In this document: one piece after another, positions 8,318 through 19,354 of the stretch
How the letters are laid out: the number at the start of each line of letters is the position of its first letter
Position numbering within the stretch: position 1 is the first letter of the stretch
IMG/VR virus record: IMGVR_UViG_3300020222_000954
Location: 1-22,531 of that record
Direction: 5' to 3' (one strand)
DNA: 22,531 bases
DNA from: a virus
Program-made: the position numbers and the translations under genes
The notes under the pieces: model-generated
The model's database searches: none
Told to the model about the DNA's origin: nothing
The model's input: only the letters and a program-made list of their open reading frames with translations

Positions 8318-11300
8318 TTAGATTTCCATTAACCACCAACCTTGTTGTGTTGATGGAGCACCTGTGGTTGTTCCATCATAATTAGTAGAACCAATGAAAA
8401 TTAATCCAAGAGCAGCATTAGGTGTTTGGATAATTAGTTCGCCACCATTATATGTAGATCCTGGATCTGGCGTACCACCAGAATTAGTTCCGTCGCCTTG
8501 TATTCTAGTTCCTGTTGGGCATCTAAATTTGAGTGAAACATTATAAGTCAGTAAACCACCGACATCAACAATTCTTATCATGTCACCAGTTGTGGGAGTT
8601 AATGGCAATTTGATGACCGTATTAGCAGAAGGAGCAACAAAATAGTTTATATTTGATTGTACCTCAATTATTTCGGCGCCTCCACTAGCGTAAATCCACT
8701 TTCTAGCACCAGAAGGAGTAAAGAATCCAGTCTGATTAGCATAGTCAATAGATCCAGTATTATTAATTTTAAAGATATTTGTTTCGACATTGCCGACGAG
8801 TTTACTTACTGTTAGATCACCACCAGTTAATTTAATGTCGCCAACGAATACATTTTCACCAGTTCCGCTAGCAGTAAGTGTCCCGCTGATTGTTAAATTA
8901 CCACTAGAATTTTGTAGAGTTAATCTATTAGTTGTTCCGTCAGAAGCAGTAATAGTTAGATTGCCACCTTTTAACAAGGTATTTCCTGACGATCCAGTAA
9001 CTACAAACTTATCATAGAGAGTTCCACCGACACCCAAATTGCCAGCAATAGATGTATTGCCATTAGCACTATCAACTACAAAATTATTAACTGTAGTACC
9101 ATCAGTGATGATAAGTCTATCTGTATTTGCTGTAGTTGATCCAGAAAGCGTTAGATTTTTATATACTGTAGTATTACCATAGATGCTGGTGTTACCAGTA
9201 GTAGATTCAACAACAAACAATTCTGTAGCTGGGGTTCCACCATCATTGACAACAAATTTTTGTACTGATGTTTCCGTTACACCATTAACAAAAGTTAATT
9301 CACCTAAGTATCCTTCAGCATTAGCAGAAAGTCTAAAGATATCACCAACAGTAACAGTTCCGCTAAACGTTCCAGTGGTAGCATTTTGTAGAGTTCCTGG
9401 TGTAGGAGCATTCAAAGTTGTTGTCAGGAAACTAACAGTTTTTGATAGGTTATATCTAACAAGAATAGCATTATCTGGGTGATCATGTCTTAAGAACTTG
9501 TAACCGCTAGGAGCATTGTTATCAACAACCATTCCACCAGAAGAAGTTAATTGGTTTCTTGCTCTCTTAACTGTAATTCTTAAGGATGGAGGAGACGTAA
9601 TATTATTAATATTTGTAATTTCAACAATTTCAAGAAGCTCACTATATTGTTCTCCAACTGGAGACACTGTAGTATTTTGACCAGTAACTGCTACTGATCT
9701 GTCAATTAATAAGTAAGCACCAACTTCATATTCTAACGAAGTTGCTACTTCACCTATGGGTAAGAAATAAGTTTCTGGATCAGTAGTAGATACTTTCCAT
9801 GTAGTATTTCCATATGTAGCTGCTCCTTCAGTATCAATTGTTTTATTAATTGGCTGTCTCTTATAGAGATCAATATTGAAAATTGTTGTGTTGTTGCCAG
9901 CAGTATGTGTTTGTGTTGGAACACTAAAAGAACCTCTTCTTAACTGGAATGAACCAGAATTAAGACCACCCAATAATGTGGTGTCTCCATTCATTGTGGT
10001 ATTAGCAAGAATAGTTAATGAATTTTGTACTGTTGTATTGCCACCTAGAGCACCGATATTTACAGTAGAAGCAGCAGTAGCAAGATTAACTTTTGATGTG
10101 GTAATAGTTAAGAAATCTACTTGCTGAGCATTTGATTGTAATCTAGCAATACCAGTAGCAGTAGCTAAACCTTTACCAAAAGAAACATCGCCATCAAAAT
10201 GAGCATATCTGTTATAAACTTTCAATATGCTACCATTTATCAAGCTGTCACTATTCTTAGAATAAGCACCACCAATTCTTACAACACTAGTACTGTTTGT
10301 ATTTGTATTATTAGCAGTTCCTAAGGAAATTACAGAACTTGTTGTTGAAGAATGGATGTTTAATACACCAGTAGTACTAAAGGCACCAATGTTAAAGGTA
10401 GAATTAGAAGCAATATTACCAAAATTCACTACTTGTGTACCAGTAGTTACGCTGGCAATATTAAGATTATTAGCACCATCAAAAGCATTTACATCAGTTG
10501 GTGTTGTAGTAAGATTAAAGAATGTCGAAGTAGTTGTTAAAGATCCGCCATTTACTTCAAGATTTGCTTGTAATCTAACATCTTGAGTAATTCTAGCATT
10601 ACCAATAACAACAAATGTTCTATCTAAATCTGTTGATACAGTTCCATTAAATGTTGTGTTAATACCAAATCTACCATTATTTGTGGTCATCACACGTAAC
10701 GTGGAAGCATTATTTGGTGCTGAACTATCACCACCAACTAAGAAAGCATTATTTTGAGTTAAGAATGTTCTAGCAGCAAGAGTTGGATTAGCAGTAAAAT
10801 TATTTGGACTCGTTGCTAAAGTTTTACCACTAATAAAAGCAGTACCAACAATATCAAGATTGGCTCTTGGTTTTACAGCCTCAGAAACAAATCCATTAAT
10901 TTGATCTCCACCAGTACCGTGGGATGCTCTAGCAAGAGTATTAATCCCCAATCTAAAATCACCATAATTGTCAGTATTTGTTCTTAGTGCTTCCGCTCCT
11001 AGAACACCAACTTCTTTCCAAGAATTCCTAGAAATTTCAATTGTAGATCCAGTAATAACAGTAGGATCATTAGGACTTGTAGAAATAACAAATGGAGTTG
11101 TTACTGTAAATGTGCTAGCAGTTTTGTCAGTTACTGTTCTAATTCCATTTACATTAGTAAATCTTCCAGTTAATCCGCCAATTCTTAAAGTAGAACCGAC
11201 TACAATATTTACAGCAGCATCAGTTGTACTGACTCCAGCTTGAAGATTAAATCTAACTAAGTTATTTCCTAAAGCAGTTACAGTAAATACACTGCTTGTG

Positions 11301-14300
11301 ATATCGCTATAGAAATTACTAAATACCCACGCTAATGATCCAGTAGATCCAATTTCTTTACCTTTCAGAAGTATATCGCCTGGTTTAGGTCCACTTGTTC
11401 CAAACTGTATAGCAAGACCTAATGTACTTAGTTCTTGATTTGGGGTGTGGTTGGAAGGTGTATTACCATTTGTTTGGTCAACATGAGTTCTAATACTGTA
11501 ATCTTGACCACTCAGTAAAGTATTGCCTCTAGGATTTAAATTGTAAACACCAGCCCAAATTTGATTTTTATGTAGGACAATATCTCCACCTGAAGGTATT
11601 GAACTTAGATCAAATGCTTGTCCATCTAAGGATATATCATCCCCAGCAATTGAAGAAACATTAGATACGACAGTAAGAGCGTTTGGTTCGTTTGCTTCAA
11701 CATTAATAGTAACTGGATTATTGAAATTAGCGTTACCATCAACTGTAATATCTTTTTCAAATACTACAGGAAGTTCAAAAGTGGTTACAAGACCACCAAT
11801 ATCGCCAGTTTCATCAGCAGAATCTGCTAATACAGCTCTTTCTAGATATGTTTCTTCTCCCGTAATGGCGTTGATTTTACGGTTACCAATATAGAGATCA
11901 CCATTAGAGTTTAGACCAGTATAGAATACAATACCACCATCTTCTTTCTTCGATTGAGCATAAAAATCTTGAATATCAGAAAGAACGACTTCTTGGCGTA
12001 GTGGGAAACCAGTTGAGTAGTTACCAGGACCGAATCCAAGATATTCAAACGTGTGGTTACCAGAACGAGCAATCGATGGTCTACGAAGTTCTACATAAAG
12101 TTTTCCTTCTGTTGGATATGGTGAATCTCCACAGATAGGAATTTTTCTATCTTCAGATCCAGATACAGCGTTACCTTCCTGTGCCTTGATTGCATTTGTT
12201 ACATAATCATATCTAGATAAAGATGGATTTTCAATTAAATCTAATACAGATTCTTTAGTTTCACTGTTCTTGTAATCGTTTGTTGTTACTAGACCATGTA
12301 CATAATTATTGGCGGCACAAACAGTAGGAGGAGTATCTATAATAGAAGTATCTCTAGATCCATCTTGTTTAATTTGGAACCACAATGGATCATTCTTATA
12401 ATTTAATGGGTATAGTTGTGAAATTGGTTGAGAGAACTTATAATATCTAAAGTTTTCCCCAACTCCAGCACCAGTAGGATATGGACTGATATTTCCTTTT
12501 ACTACTGTTAGATAGTAAATTCCAGATTGTTGATTTGGAATTCTTCTTTGAATCTCATTAATATCAAAAATATAGAATGTATCTTCAATTTCTCCAGCAT
12601 CTTCTACAGAAAGAACACGATATTGTACGCTATCATCATCCTCGATAATATCGCCAGGTGTAACAGTTAATACGTTAGCATCTTTATTGCTATAAAGGTA
12701 ATCTGCTTTAGCAGATTTACTTAAAGAATTATCAGTACTGCCTACACTGTTTTCTTTAGCAGCAAGATTAGCATAAATTAAAACTGGATTGTTATTACTA
12801 TCAAAAGTTGGATTTCCGTTTTGATCTAATACTGGTTGTGAGAATTTTGTAGTTATTAAAGAATTATAAGGAATAATTTTATTATCGTCAATATTTTTGA
12901 TAATTAAATAGTGTTTACCAGTTTCCTGAACATTAAAGTATCCTTGTAACCATCCACCACCACTTGAATAACCGCTCCAATTGATTCTACTTAGATCTGT
13001 TGTTGTAGAAGCATTTATTCTGAAGCTTCCTCCCTGTGGAGCGGTAATCTCAACTGTAGTAAATTTATCATTTTTAAGAGCATCATTAGTAATTGTGTGA
13101 TCAAATACTGTAAGTTCTAGTAAATCCGTGCCGCTAATATTTACTTTTCTAGCAGATTGGATCGTAAATCCAATTTTACTTGCTGTTTTATCACTGGTAA
13201 TTACTTTAGACTGACCTGAGTTATAAGGATCGTAATCAAAATTAGCATTTAATTCTGATGAAGTTAATCCTAATTGCTGGGTAATTGTTCCTCCCGTTGG
13301 GTTTGGAATTTCAGTTTCAAAATAAGCAACGTTTGGACTACCACTAGCAACTTTCTTAAGAATAATTTTCTGTGGTAGAAGTTTTCTAGTTTCGTCAGTT
13401 CTTGCTTTGATAACAAATCCTCTTAAAGGATCTCTAACTCCTTCAGCATATTCTGGGATTACATAACGTAATCTATAAATTCTATCAGCAGCTGTTCTAG
13501 AATCAGTAAGTCTCTTATAGAAAGTATTCTTACTTCTTTCGTCTTTTACTGTAGCACCTAGTTCATGTAATCTTTTTAAAATATTATATTGTTCTGTAGT
13601 TTCGTCTTTAACATTTATGTACCACAAACCAGTTCTGGTTATATTAGTAGAAGTTTCAATAACTTGAGCAGTAACATCAAATCTAACTGGACTTACTCTT
13701 TTATCAGCAAATACATAGAAATCTTTACCAAATCCAGAAGTAAATGTTACTCTAGGTGTTCCAGCAAGAGCTTCAGCAGCTGTTGTATGTACGCTAAATG
13801 TCTTAGAAGAAACATATCTTACATAGTAATATTCAGTTGTTGATACTGGAGAACTTACACCGTTAACTGTGATTTGTGGTAATTGAGAATCTGCTGGATC
13901 ACCAAATGTTCTAAAGAAAATTTTCTGAACTTGATTAATATTTCCAGGAGTATCAAAGATATGAGGAATATCTGTTTTAATTACATCAGTTTGCCCAGCG
14001 GTAAAATTACAGGTGTATTTGTGTAAATTATAAGTTTCATCGAGAGTATATTGCTGTAATTCGATTTCAACATTTTGATCAACAGAATCAGTTTCAGAAG
14101 AATAAATGTAAATACCAGCAGCAGCATTTTCTTTTGTGCTAGCAAGCATCAGTTTAGTTGATGCGGTAGGTCCAAAAATATTTGGATATATAGCGTCATC
14201 AGCATAATTTTCTGGGTATGTTCCACGCCCAGGAGCAATTACATAATAGATTGTATTTGTATCAAATCCTCTTGGAAGTCTAATAACTCTTTTATCTGGA

Positions 14301-17300
14301 TAAGTTCCATCTTTTGCTCTAGGAACAAGTCTAACAGGCGTACCAGTTTCAAAGTTATGGGGATTCGATGTTCCACCACCAGTATTAACAGTAAATAAAG
14401 TAGCTCTTGTGGCAAGATTAGCAGTATCTAATGTAGATTCTACTCTGGTGATATTAGTAAACTCAGGTGTAGTTTTTGTAATACCATTCAAATTACCAGG
14501 AGTGTCTTCTGTTCCAATCGATTGAATAAGAATAGCCATCAAATTATTGATGGCAGTAGCAACACCAGCACATGCTGGGTTTAATGGATCTTGTAGAATA
14601 GTTAAATCTTTATATTGAGTTAAAGTAGATCCAGTAATTGTAATGGTTTCATTTCTCATGGCTTGAATAGCCATGTCTCTTACTTGCTGATAAACGTATG
14701 TAGATTGTGATCTTTCGCCTGCTAGTAAAGCAGGTTGAGTAGCATAAAGTAATCCAGCTTCATAAATTTTACTATTAGATCCATACTTAACGTTAAATGT
14801 TAGAGCATCAATAACTTTAAGAACATCATCAATACACTCTTGATTACCTCCAGGAATTACAAATCCAGGGAAGTATGTTAACATCCTATCAACAGCAACT
14901 TCAGCAATTAACTGTTTATTAGACTTGATTAAATTAGAAGCATCAATTGCTGTGCTATTTAAAGGAGATAATCCTTGATTTAAAATTAAATTAACGTTGC
15001 TAAAATATCCTTGAATAGTGGTAGCAATATCAACACATTCTGGATATCCTTTTTCAGTTCCAGTCCAAGTACTTGTATCTTGGAGAATAGTAGGATCTTT
15101 AGTAGCAAATTGTGCTGCCCAAGCACCTTGTAAATTGTTATTGCTATCTGTTAAAGAAGCAGTTTGAGGAAGTTCAAAATACAAATACGCACCACTAGCA
15201 GTAGTGGTGTTGGCAACTACAGTTGTTCCTGTGGATAATTTGCTTCCTTGTGTACCGAGTTCAATTTTTGTAGCATCTAAAATTCTTTTTACATAAACAT
15301 TTGAAGGAATAACAGGGAAATCCGTAACAGGAACAGCATTAGCATTCAATCTACCATTAGTAAAATTAGTAGTATTATAAGCATACTGAGTTACTTTCAT
15401 TCCAATTACAATACCGCTAGTATCACCAATATCAACAATTGGAGACCCAGTAGTTGTAGCACAATTTCTAATTAGATAATCAAAGTTTCTCATTGCTGAG
15501 ATACAAAGATTCTTCACATAATCAAGTCCTTCAATGGTTTCATTTAATTCACTAGTAATATAAGAAAGTTGTCCACCAACATAGTATCCTTCAGCAGCTT
15601 GAATCGTATTGATATTTCCACCAAGTCTTAAATCTTGAATAACAGCATCAACAAAGATACCAATATCTCTTTGACATTTAGAGATGGTAATATTAGTATT
15701 TGTAAGAAGATTTGGATATTTTTGTATGATATATCCGTATGCTTCCTGTTGAATGAACGTTTTATTATCTTCAATTCTATTAGCAGCATCTTGTGCTACA
15801 CTATCAATAGAAACTCCATCTGGATTTAAAGTATCTAATGATACGGTATATCTCTTAAATCCTGATGGTGATAAAGTACAATTATATTCGTCTGTAGACC
15901 CACTAGTTGATTTTAACTTTAGAAAAATCTTCTCATCATTTTTAGCACCTAATCTATATGTTTCAATAGTTGTGGTTGGTTTAGTGAATGGATCATAAGC
16001 ATTATCAGCACCATAATATAGCTTTGTATTGTTAGATTCTAATTTTGTTGGTTGTAGAGCAATTGAATAATATTTTAAAGTATTTTCATTGAAAGAACTA
16101 GAATCAATTTCTTTTACTGGAATAATATCTGTAATGTATCCGCCTTTATCTTGATTAAAAGCAAATCCTTTAAATCCAGCAGCATGTAGTGACGTATTAC
16201 CGAAGTTTGAGTTGGAGTTGGTGATAGACATATCACCACCAGATTCCATTAAGAAGTGATCATGGAATCCTACAGCGAATACCGATACACACTGGATGAA
16301 GGCATCATTAGAAGCACGGATGTGGAAGTTTCTCCAATCATCTTTCCAATAAGCGTCACCTTTTGCGTGATAAGGAACAGTAGCAAAAGCATCAGTTAAT
16401 GATGCCTGATTCCAAGTGTTTGTAAATTCATCATAACGAATAAACGCTCTGTCATCTTTCTGTAGAGAAACCCCAGTGTACTGAGCGACAACCATTGAGC
16501 GGAAACCAGTTGCTTTGGCACCATCCGCCCACATACCACAAATACCCCATGTGGATCTAATTGAGCAGTTAAACACATATGGAGAAGCAGATTCTACAGA
16601 ATCAATTTCTGCTTGTCCACGAGCGTTTGTACTTAATGCTGGAGTGCTTCCTGTGCTATATCCATCTTGTGTAATATCTAACCCAAGAATTGCTATCGTT
16701 GAATTTACTTCATATTCAAATACTTTTGGATTATTTCCAACGTTAGTAGCAGTTACTTTAAATGTTCCATTTAAAAGATCATTCAATCCATTATCAATAA
16801 TGGCAATATATTGATCTTTAAAGTATCCATGAGCAATTTTAGTAGTTACACGTACAGTTGTCTTTTCTGTATTTGTATTAGCAACTAGTTTGATATTAAC
16901 AATACTTCTTGTATCAGAAAGAGGTCCAACAATTCTATTTTCTTGTGGTAATGGTTCAAAATCACCATCATCAATTGTTGGTTGGAATAAAGCAAAAGCT
17001 CTAGCAACTTTTTGATAGTAAAGGTCTAATTCCTGGTTTTCTGCATACTCCATAATGCAGATTTTGTGGTGTGAGTACTCAGGAACAGCAAGTTGAGAAA
17101 CATTACCCTTCTGGAAGTAAACTTTACCTACATTATCAGTTTCGTCAAATAATGGAGAATTGCTTGAAAGATCTCCATCTTTAATAGTAAATTGCCAAAT
17201 ATAGCATCCACCAGTTAGATTGAAAATGGAAGTTCTTCCTTGTGTTCCATCTGTAGGGTCTGGAACATAAAGAGGACGTACAATAGTTCTACGAAGATCA

Positions 17301-19300
17301 TAACCAATAAGAGAACAACCTCTAGGTACGATAGCACCACCAGTAGAAGCATTAAATTTGTAAAGTACGTTATCTGGATTGCTGAGATCTAAAACAGTAT
17401 TATCTTGCCATTCTTCTAAAGCTTTGCTGTAGTTAAATACAGGAATTGTTCCAGTAACTTGAATATCAGCAAGATTGTTTAAATTACCAGCATCAATTGT
17501 TGTTGTAATAATGGCAATTAGTGTATCAATGTTTGTTTGTACATCAATACAAGTAGCGGCATTTCCTGAAGGTAGATTTGGGATAACCACCCCACCCAAA
17601 TCATAATCAGCTGGTCCAGGAGAAATTGTAAGATCTTTGGTAGATAGTTGATTTGTTACCGCTTTTTTCATCATATCACGAGCCATGTTAAATGCTGTGA
17701 TAGATTGATCTTCTTCGTCTACTAATCCGTTTGCAATTGGAACACCAGATTTAGAAAAATATGATTTTGTAGCAGCAATAATATTAGCATTTCCGCCATT
17801 AGCCAAATCGGAAGAAACTGCATCAACAATATATCCAATGTCACGCTTACACTTTGTTTCTCCTGGAGTAATATTTGGAACTGTTTCTGCTACCAAATTA
17901 GTTAAATTACCAGCGGTAACTGTTGTTGTAACAATAGCCGTTAAAGATGTTATGGCAGCAGCGACATCAGCACAAGAACTAACACTTGTATTTGATCCAG
18001 TTGCAGGATCTGCTGTAATAGTGAGATCTTTATAATATAATTGATTATTGATTGCCTGAATCATCATATCTCTTGCCTTAGCAAAAGCGGTATTTGATTG
18101 TTCTTGCTCATCTTGCAAGCCGTTATTTACCCAAGATGTTCCAGCAGCATTAAAATAATTTTTGATAAATTTACGAGTATATCTATTTCCACCACCCTGA
18201 AAAATATCTAGTGAAATAGCATCAACAAAAATTCCAATGTCTCTACGACATTTGGGTTCACCTACCAAAGAAAATACTCCATCATTAACTGGATTTGGTA
18301 ATCCAGCGATAGAACCAGTAGAAATAGCTGTAGTTACAATGGTATTTAATGTATCAATAGCAGCTCTAACATCAGCACATGAGTTAGGGCTTGTATTTAA
18401 ACCAGTAAGTGGATCAGCTGTTATTGTCAAATCGTTTACTGCTAATCCATTGACAATAGCAGTTTTCATTAATGCTGCTGCTTCGTTAAAAGCATAGACA
18501 GACTGTACTTCTTCACCAACTAAACCATTAGAAATTGGAACTCCATTATTAAAATATTGAAGAGCAAATTCTTTAGAATATCTATTTCCTCTTGTATATA
18601 CATCCAAAGAAATAGAATCAACAAAGATGCCCAAATCTCTCTTACACTTTGTTTCTGTAGGAGCAGAAGATGGATACTGAGCAAGCATATTTGCCCAGGC
18701 AGTATTAACAATTTGTGTTTTGTTTAGTTTAATTAAACGATAAGAATCAGCATATCTAGATCCAGTATCTGTTTGACTATCACCAGGAAAATAAAAATCT
18801 GGATGTTGTACAGCAACTTCAGCTAATGCTGTATCTACAATAACTGTTCTATTTTTTTGGATAAAACGATAAGCATCCGCATATCTAGAACTGGAATCTG
18901 TTTGATTGTCCCCAGGAAAATAAAAATCTGGATGTTGTACAGCAACTTCAGCAGCGGCACGATCTATAATTTCTTGGCGATTAGCAAGAATTAAATTTTG
19001 AGAATCATAATAACGTTGTCTTCCGCCCTCATTATAATCAACTAATCCAGGTCTGTTATCAATATAGTGATCACCAGGCATCAACATGATGCTGAACTGG
19101 TCAAATCTATCGTTGTCTTTTCCTGGTAAATATGAGTATCTAGCTACTTCAATAAATGCCCTTTGAATTGTTTTAAACGGTCTTAAGGGCGAATTACCCC
19201 TATTATCAAGTTCATCAGTAGCGTTGAAATCATCTGGTGATACATACAGATACTTTCCTGTTTTGCTTGAATAGAGATTATCAAGTCTTGTAAGAGCCAT
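8318..19300 (-). CDS. Giant tail-fibre-like virion structural protein, 3660 aa
   Basis: This 11-kb gene heads the late operon behind a perfect late promoter. Residues 20-80 (VSPDDFNATDELDNRG, SPLRPFKTIQRAF, FSIMLMPGDHYID) resemble the start of right-handed beta-helix proteins, and residues 655-705 (IVPRGCSLIGYD, TIVRPLYVP, IFNLTGGCYIWQFTI) look like further helix rungs. Residues 114-199 hold two 43-aa repeats plus a degenerate third. A larger module opening with C-K/R-R-D-I-G-x-x-V-D-A starts near 218, 350 and 483, with more divergent copies near 1211 and 1490; each copy has a second downstream Cys. The C-terminal third is beta-rich and repetitive (GNTSI, GTTVNNFVVD) like distal fibre shafts, and ends in QQGWWLMEI. 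I infer a proximal or long tail fibre analogue (T4 gp34/gp37 role). A gene name is not justified. Confidence 0.85.
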   Translation of the reverse strand: MALTRLDNLYSSKTGKYLYVSPDDFNATDELDNRGNSPLRPFKTIQRAFIEVARYSYLPGKDNDRFDQFSIMLMPGDHYIDNRPGLVDYNEGGRQRYYDSQNLILANRQEIIDRAAAEVAVQHPDFYFPGDNQTDSSSRYADAYRFIQKNRTVIVDTALAEVAVQHPDFYFPGDSQTDTGSRYADSYRLIKLNKTQIVNTAWANMLAQYPSSAPTETKCKRDLGIFVDSISLDVYTRGNRYSKEFALQYFNNGVPISNGLVGEEVQSVYAFNEAAALMKTAIVNGLAVNDLTITADPLTGLNTSPNSCADVRAAIDTLNTIVTTAISTGSIAGLPNPVNDGVFSLVGEPKCRRDIGIFVDAISLDIFQGGGNRYTRKFIKNYFNAAGTSWVNNGLQDEQEQSNTAFAKARDMMIQAINNQLYYKDLTITADPATGSNTSVSSCADVAAAITSLTAIVTTTVTAGNLTNLVAETVPNITPGETKCKRDIGYIVDAVSSDLANGGNANIIAATKSYFSKSGVPIANGLVDEEDQSITAFNMARDMMKKAVTNQLSTKDLTISPGPADYDLGGVVIPNLPSGNAATCIDVQTNIDTLIAIITTTIDAGNLNNLADIQVTGTIPVFNYSKALEEWQDNTVLDLSNPDNVLYKFNASTGGAIVPRGCSLIGYDLRRTIVRPLYVPDPTDGTQGRTSIFNLTGGCYIWQFTIKDGDLSSNSPLFDETDNVGKVYFQKGNVSQLAVPEYSHHKICIMEYAENQELDLYYQKVARAFALFQPTIDDGDFEPLPQENRIVGPLSDTRSIVNIKLVANTNTEKTTVRVTTKIAHGYFKDQYIAIIDNGLNDLLNGTFKVTATNVGNNPKVFEYEVNSTIAILGLDITQDGYSTGSTPALSTNARGQAEIDSVESASPYVFNCSIRSTWGICGMWADGAKATGFRSMVVAQYTGVSLQKDDRAFIRYDEFTNTWNQASLTDAFATVPYHAKGDAYWKDDWRNFHIRASNDAFIQCVSVFAVGFHDHFLMESGGDMSITNSNSNFGNTSLHAAGFKGFAFNQDKGGYITDIIPVKEIDSSSFNENTLKYYSIALQPTKLESNNTKLYYGADNAYDPFTKPTTTIETYRLGAKNDEKIFLKLKSTSGSTDEYNCTLSPSGFKRYTVSLDTLNPDGVSIDSVAQDAANRIEDNKTFIQQEAYGYIIQKYPNLLTNTNITISKCQRDIGIFVDAVIQDLRLGGNINTIQAAEGYYVGGQLSYITSELNETIEGLDYVKNLCISAMRNFDYLIRNCATTTGSPIVDIGDTSGIVIGMKVTQYAYNTTNFTNGRLNANAVPVTDFPVIPSNVYVKRILDATKIELGTQGSKLSTGTTVVANTTTASGAYLYFELPQTASLTDSNNNLQGAWAAQFATKDPTILQDTSTWTGTEKGYPECVDIATTIQGYFSNVNLILNQGLSPLNSTAIDASNLIKSNKQLIAEVAVDRMLTYFPGFVIPGGNQECIDDVLKVIDALTFNVKYGSNSKIYEAGLLYATQPALLAGERSQSTYVYQQVRDMAIQAMRNETITITGSTLTQYKDLTILQDPLNPACAGVATAINNLMAILIQSIGTEDTPGNLNGITKTTPEFTNITRVESTLDTANLATRATLFTVNTGGGTSNPHNFETGTPVRLVPRAKDGTYPDKRVIRLPRGFDTNTIYYVIAPGRGTYPENYADDAIYPNIFGPTASTKLMLASTKENAAAGIYIYSSETDSVDQNVEIELQQYTLDETYNLHKYTCNFTAGQTDVIKTDIPHIFDTPGNINQVQKIFFRTFGDPADSQLPQITVNGVSSPVSTTEYYYVRYVSSKTFSVHTTAAEALAGTPRVTFTSGFGKDFYVFADKRVSPVRFDVTAQVIETSTNITRTGLWYINVKDETTEQYNILKRLHELGATVKDERSKNTFYKRLTDSRTAADRIYRLRYVIPEYAEGVRDPLRGFVIKARTDETRKLLPQKIILKKVASGSPNVAYFETEIPNPTGGTITQQLGLTSSELNANFDYDPYNSGQSKVITSDKTASKIGFTIQSARKVNISGTDLLELTVFDHTITNDALKNDKFTTVEITAPQGGSFRINASTTTDLSRINWSGYSSGGGWLQGYFNVQETGKHYLIIKNIDDNKIIPYNSLITTKFSQPVLDQNGNPTFDSNNNPVLIYANLAAKENSVGSTDNSLSKSAKADYLYSNKDANVLTVTPGDIIEDDDSVQYRVLSVEDAGEIEDTFYIFDINEIQRRIPNQQSGIYYLTVVKGNISPYPTGAGVGENFRYYKFSQPISQLYPLNYKNDPLWFQIKQDGSRDTSIIDTPPTVCAANNYVHGLVTTNDYKNSETKESVLDLIENPSLSRYDYVTNAIKAQEGNAVSGSEDRKIPICGDSPYPTEGKLYVELRRPSIARSGNHTFEYLGFGPGNYSTGFPLRQEVVLSDIQDFYAQSKKEDGGIVFYTGLNSNGDLYIGNRKINAITGEETYLERAVLADSADETGDIGGLVTTFELPVVFEKDITVDGNANFNNPVTINVEANEPNALTVVSNVSSIAGDDISLDGQAFDLSSIPSGGDIVLHKNQIWAGVYNLNPRGNTLLSGQDYSIRTHVDQTNGNTPSNHTPNQELSTLGLAIQFGTSGPKPGDILLKGKEIGSTGSLAWVFSNFYSDITSSVFTVTALGNNLVRFNLQAGVSTTDAAVNIVVGSTLRIGGLTGRFTNVNGIRTVTDKTASTFTVTTPFVISTSPNDPTVITGSTIEISRNSWKEVGVLGAEALRTNTDNYGDFRLGINTLARASHGTGGDQINGFVSEAVKPRANLDIVGTAFISGKTLATSPNNFTANPTLAARTFLTQNNAFLVGGDSSAPNNASTLRVMTTNNGRFGINTTFNGTVSTDLDRTFVVIGNARITQDVRLQANLEVNGGSLTTTSTFFNLTTTPTDVNAFDGANNLNIASVTTGTQVVNFGNIASNSTFNIGAFSTTGVLNIHSSTTSSVISLGTANNTNTNSTSVVRIGGAYSKNSDSLINGSILKVYNRYAHFDGDVSFGKGLATATGIARLQSNAQQVDFLTITTSKVNLATAASTVNIGALGGNTTVQNSLTILANTTMNGDTTLLGGLNSGSFQLRRGSFSVPTQTHTAGNNTTIFNIDLYKRQPINKTIDTEGAATYGNTTWKVSTTDPETYFLPIGEVATSLEYEVGAYLLIDRSVAVTGQNTTVSPVGEQYSELLEIVEITNINNITSPPSLRITVKRARNQLTSSGGMVVDNNAPSGYKFLRHDHPDNAILVRYNLSKTVSFLTTTLNAPTPGTLQNATTGTFSGTVTVGDIFRLSANAEGYLGELTFVNGVTETSVQKFVVNDGGTPATELFVVESTTGNTSIYGNTTVYKNLTLSGSTTANTDRLIITDGTTVNNFVVDSANGNTSIAGNLGVGGTLYDKFVVTGSSGNTLLKGGNLTITASDGTTNRLTLQNSSGNLTISGTLTASGTGENVFVGDIKLTGGDLTVSKLVGNVETNIFKINNTGSIDYANQTGFFTPSGARKWIYASGGAEIIEVQSNINYFVAPSANTVIKLPLTPTTGDMIRIVDVGGLLTYNVSLKFRCPTGTRIQGDGTNSGGTPDPGSTYNGGELIIQTPNAALGLIFIGSTNYDGTTTGAPSTQQGWWLMEI
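17460..18650 (-). repeat. Three tandem ~132-aa cysteine-containing modules within the giant fibre gene
   Basis: Each unit opens with C-(K/R)-R-D-(L/I)-G-x-(F/I)-V-D-(S/A) (Cys at residues 219, 351 and 484) and continues through GNxY or GN, an F.N.A/F.KARDMM helix and DLTI(T/S). It ends in a second Cys motif (SCADV or TCIDV) followed by a helix with repeated I/L. Two more distant copies occur near residues 1211 (KCQRDIGIFVDA) and 1490 (ECIDDVLKVIDAL). This indicates internal duplication of a structural domain. No known domain name is claimed. Confidence 0.75.
18527..18961 (-). repeat. Tandem 129-bp (43-aa) repeats near the 5' end of the giant fibre gene
   Basis: Residues 114-156, 157-199 and a degenerate third unit from 200 of the giant protein align at a constant 43-residue step. 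The core AEVAVQHPDFYFPGD is identical in units 1 and 2. At the DNA level about 40 bases are shared almost exactly between 18783-18823 and 18912-18952. The third unit keeps only the frame (A-N-M-L-A-Q-Y-P). The bounds are approximate. The repeat is coding and in frame. Confidence 0.8.
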
Positions 19301-19308
19301 AATTACTC

Positions 19309-19320
19309 AAACCTAGGTTT
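19309..19320. other. 12-bp perfect palindrome in the giant gene leader
   Basis: AAACCTAGGTTT reads the same on both strands and sits 8 bases upstream of the ATG of the giant gene, inside the expected 5' leader. No strong Shine-Dalgarno is seen for this gene, so the AGG within the palindrome or the nearer GAGT may serve. Whether the palindrome has a function is unknown. Confidence 0.45.
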
Positions 19321-19339
19321 ACGTTGTTCTTCTTACGAA

Positions 19340-19347
19340 TATTTATA
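19340..19347 (-). promoter_or_regulatory. T4-type late promoter TATAAATA
   Basis: Read on the minus strand, the octamer TATAAATA is a perfect match to the T4 late promoter, recognised by the phage gp55-type sigma factor with the sliding clamp. It lies 39 bases upstream of the ATG of the giant fibre gene and directly after a hairpin terminator. It is therefore placed to start a late structural transcript. Confidence 0.85.
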
Positions 19348-19354
19348 AACAATA

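Noticed and set aside
18527-18961. CRISPR-like spaced repeat
   Set aside because: The 129-bp step is in frame within a coding region and the spacers are homologous protein repeats.
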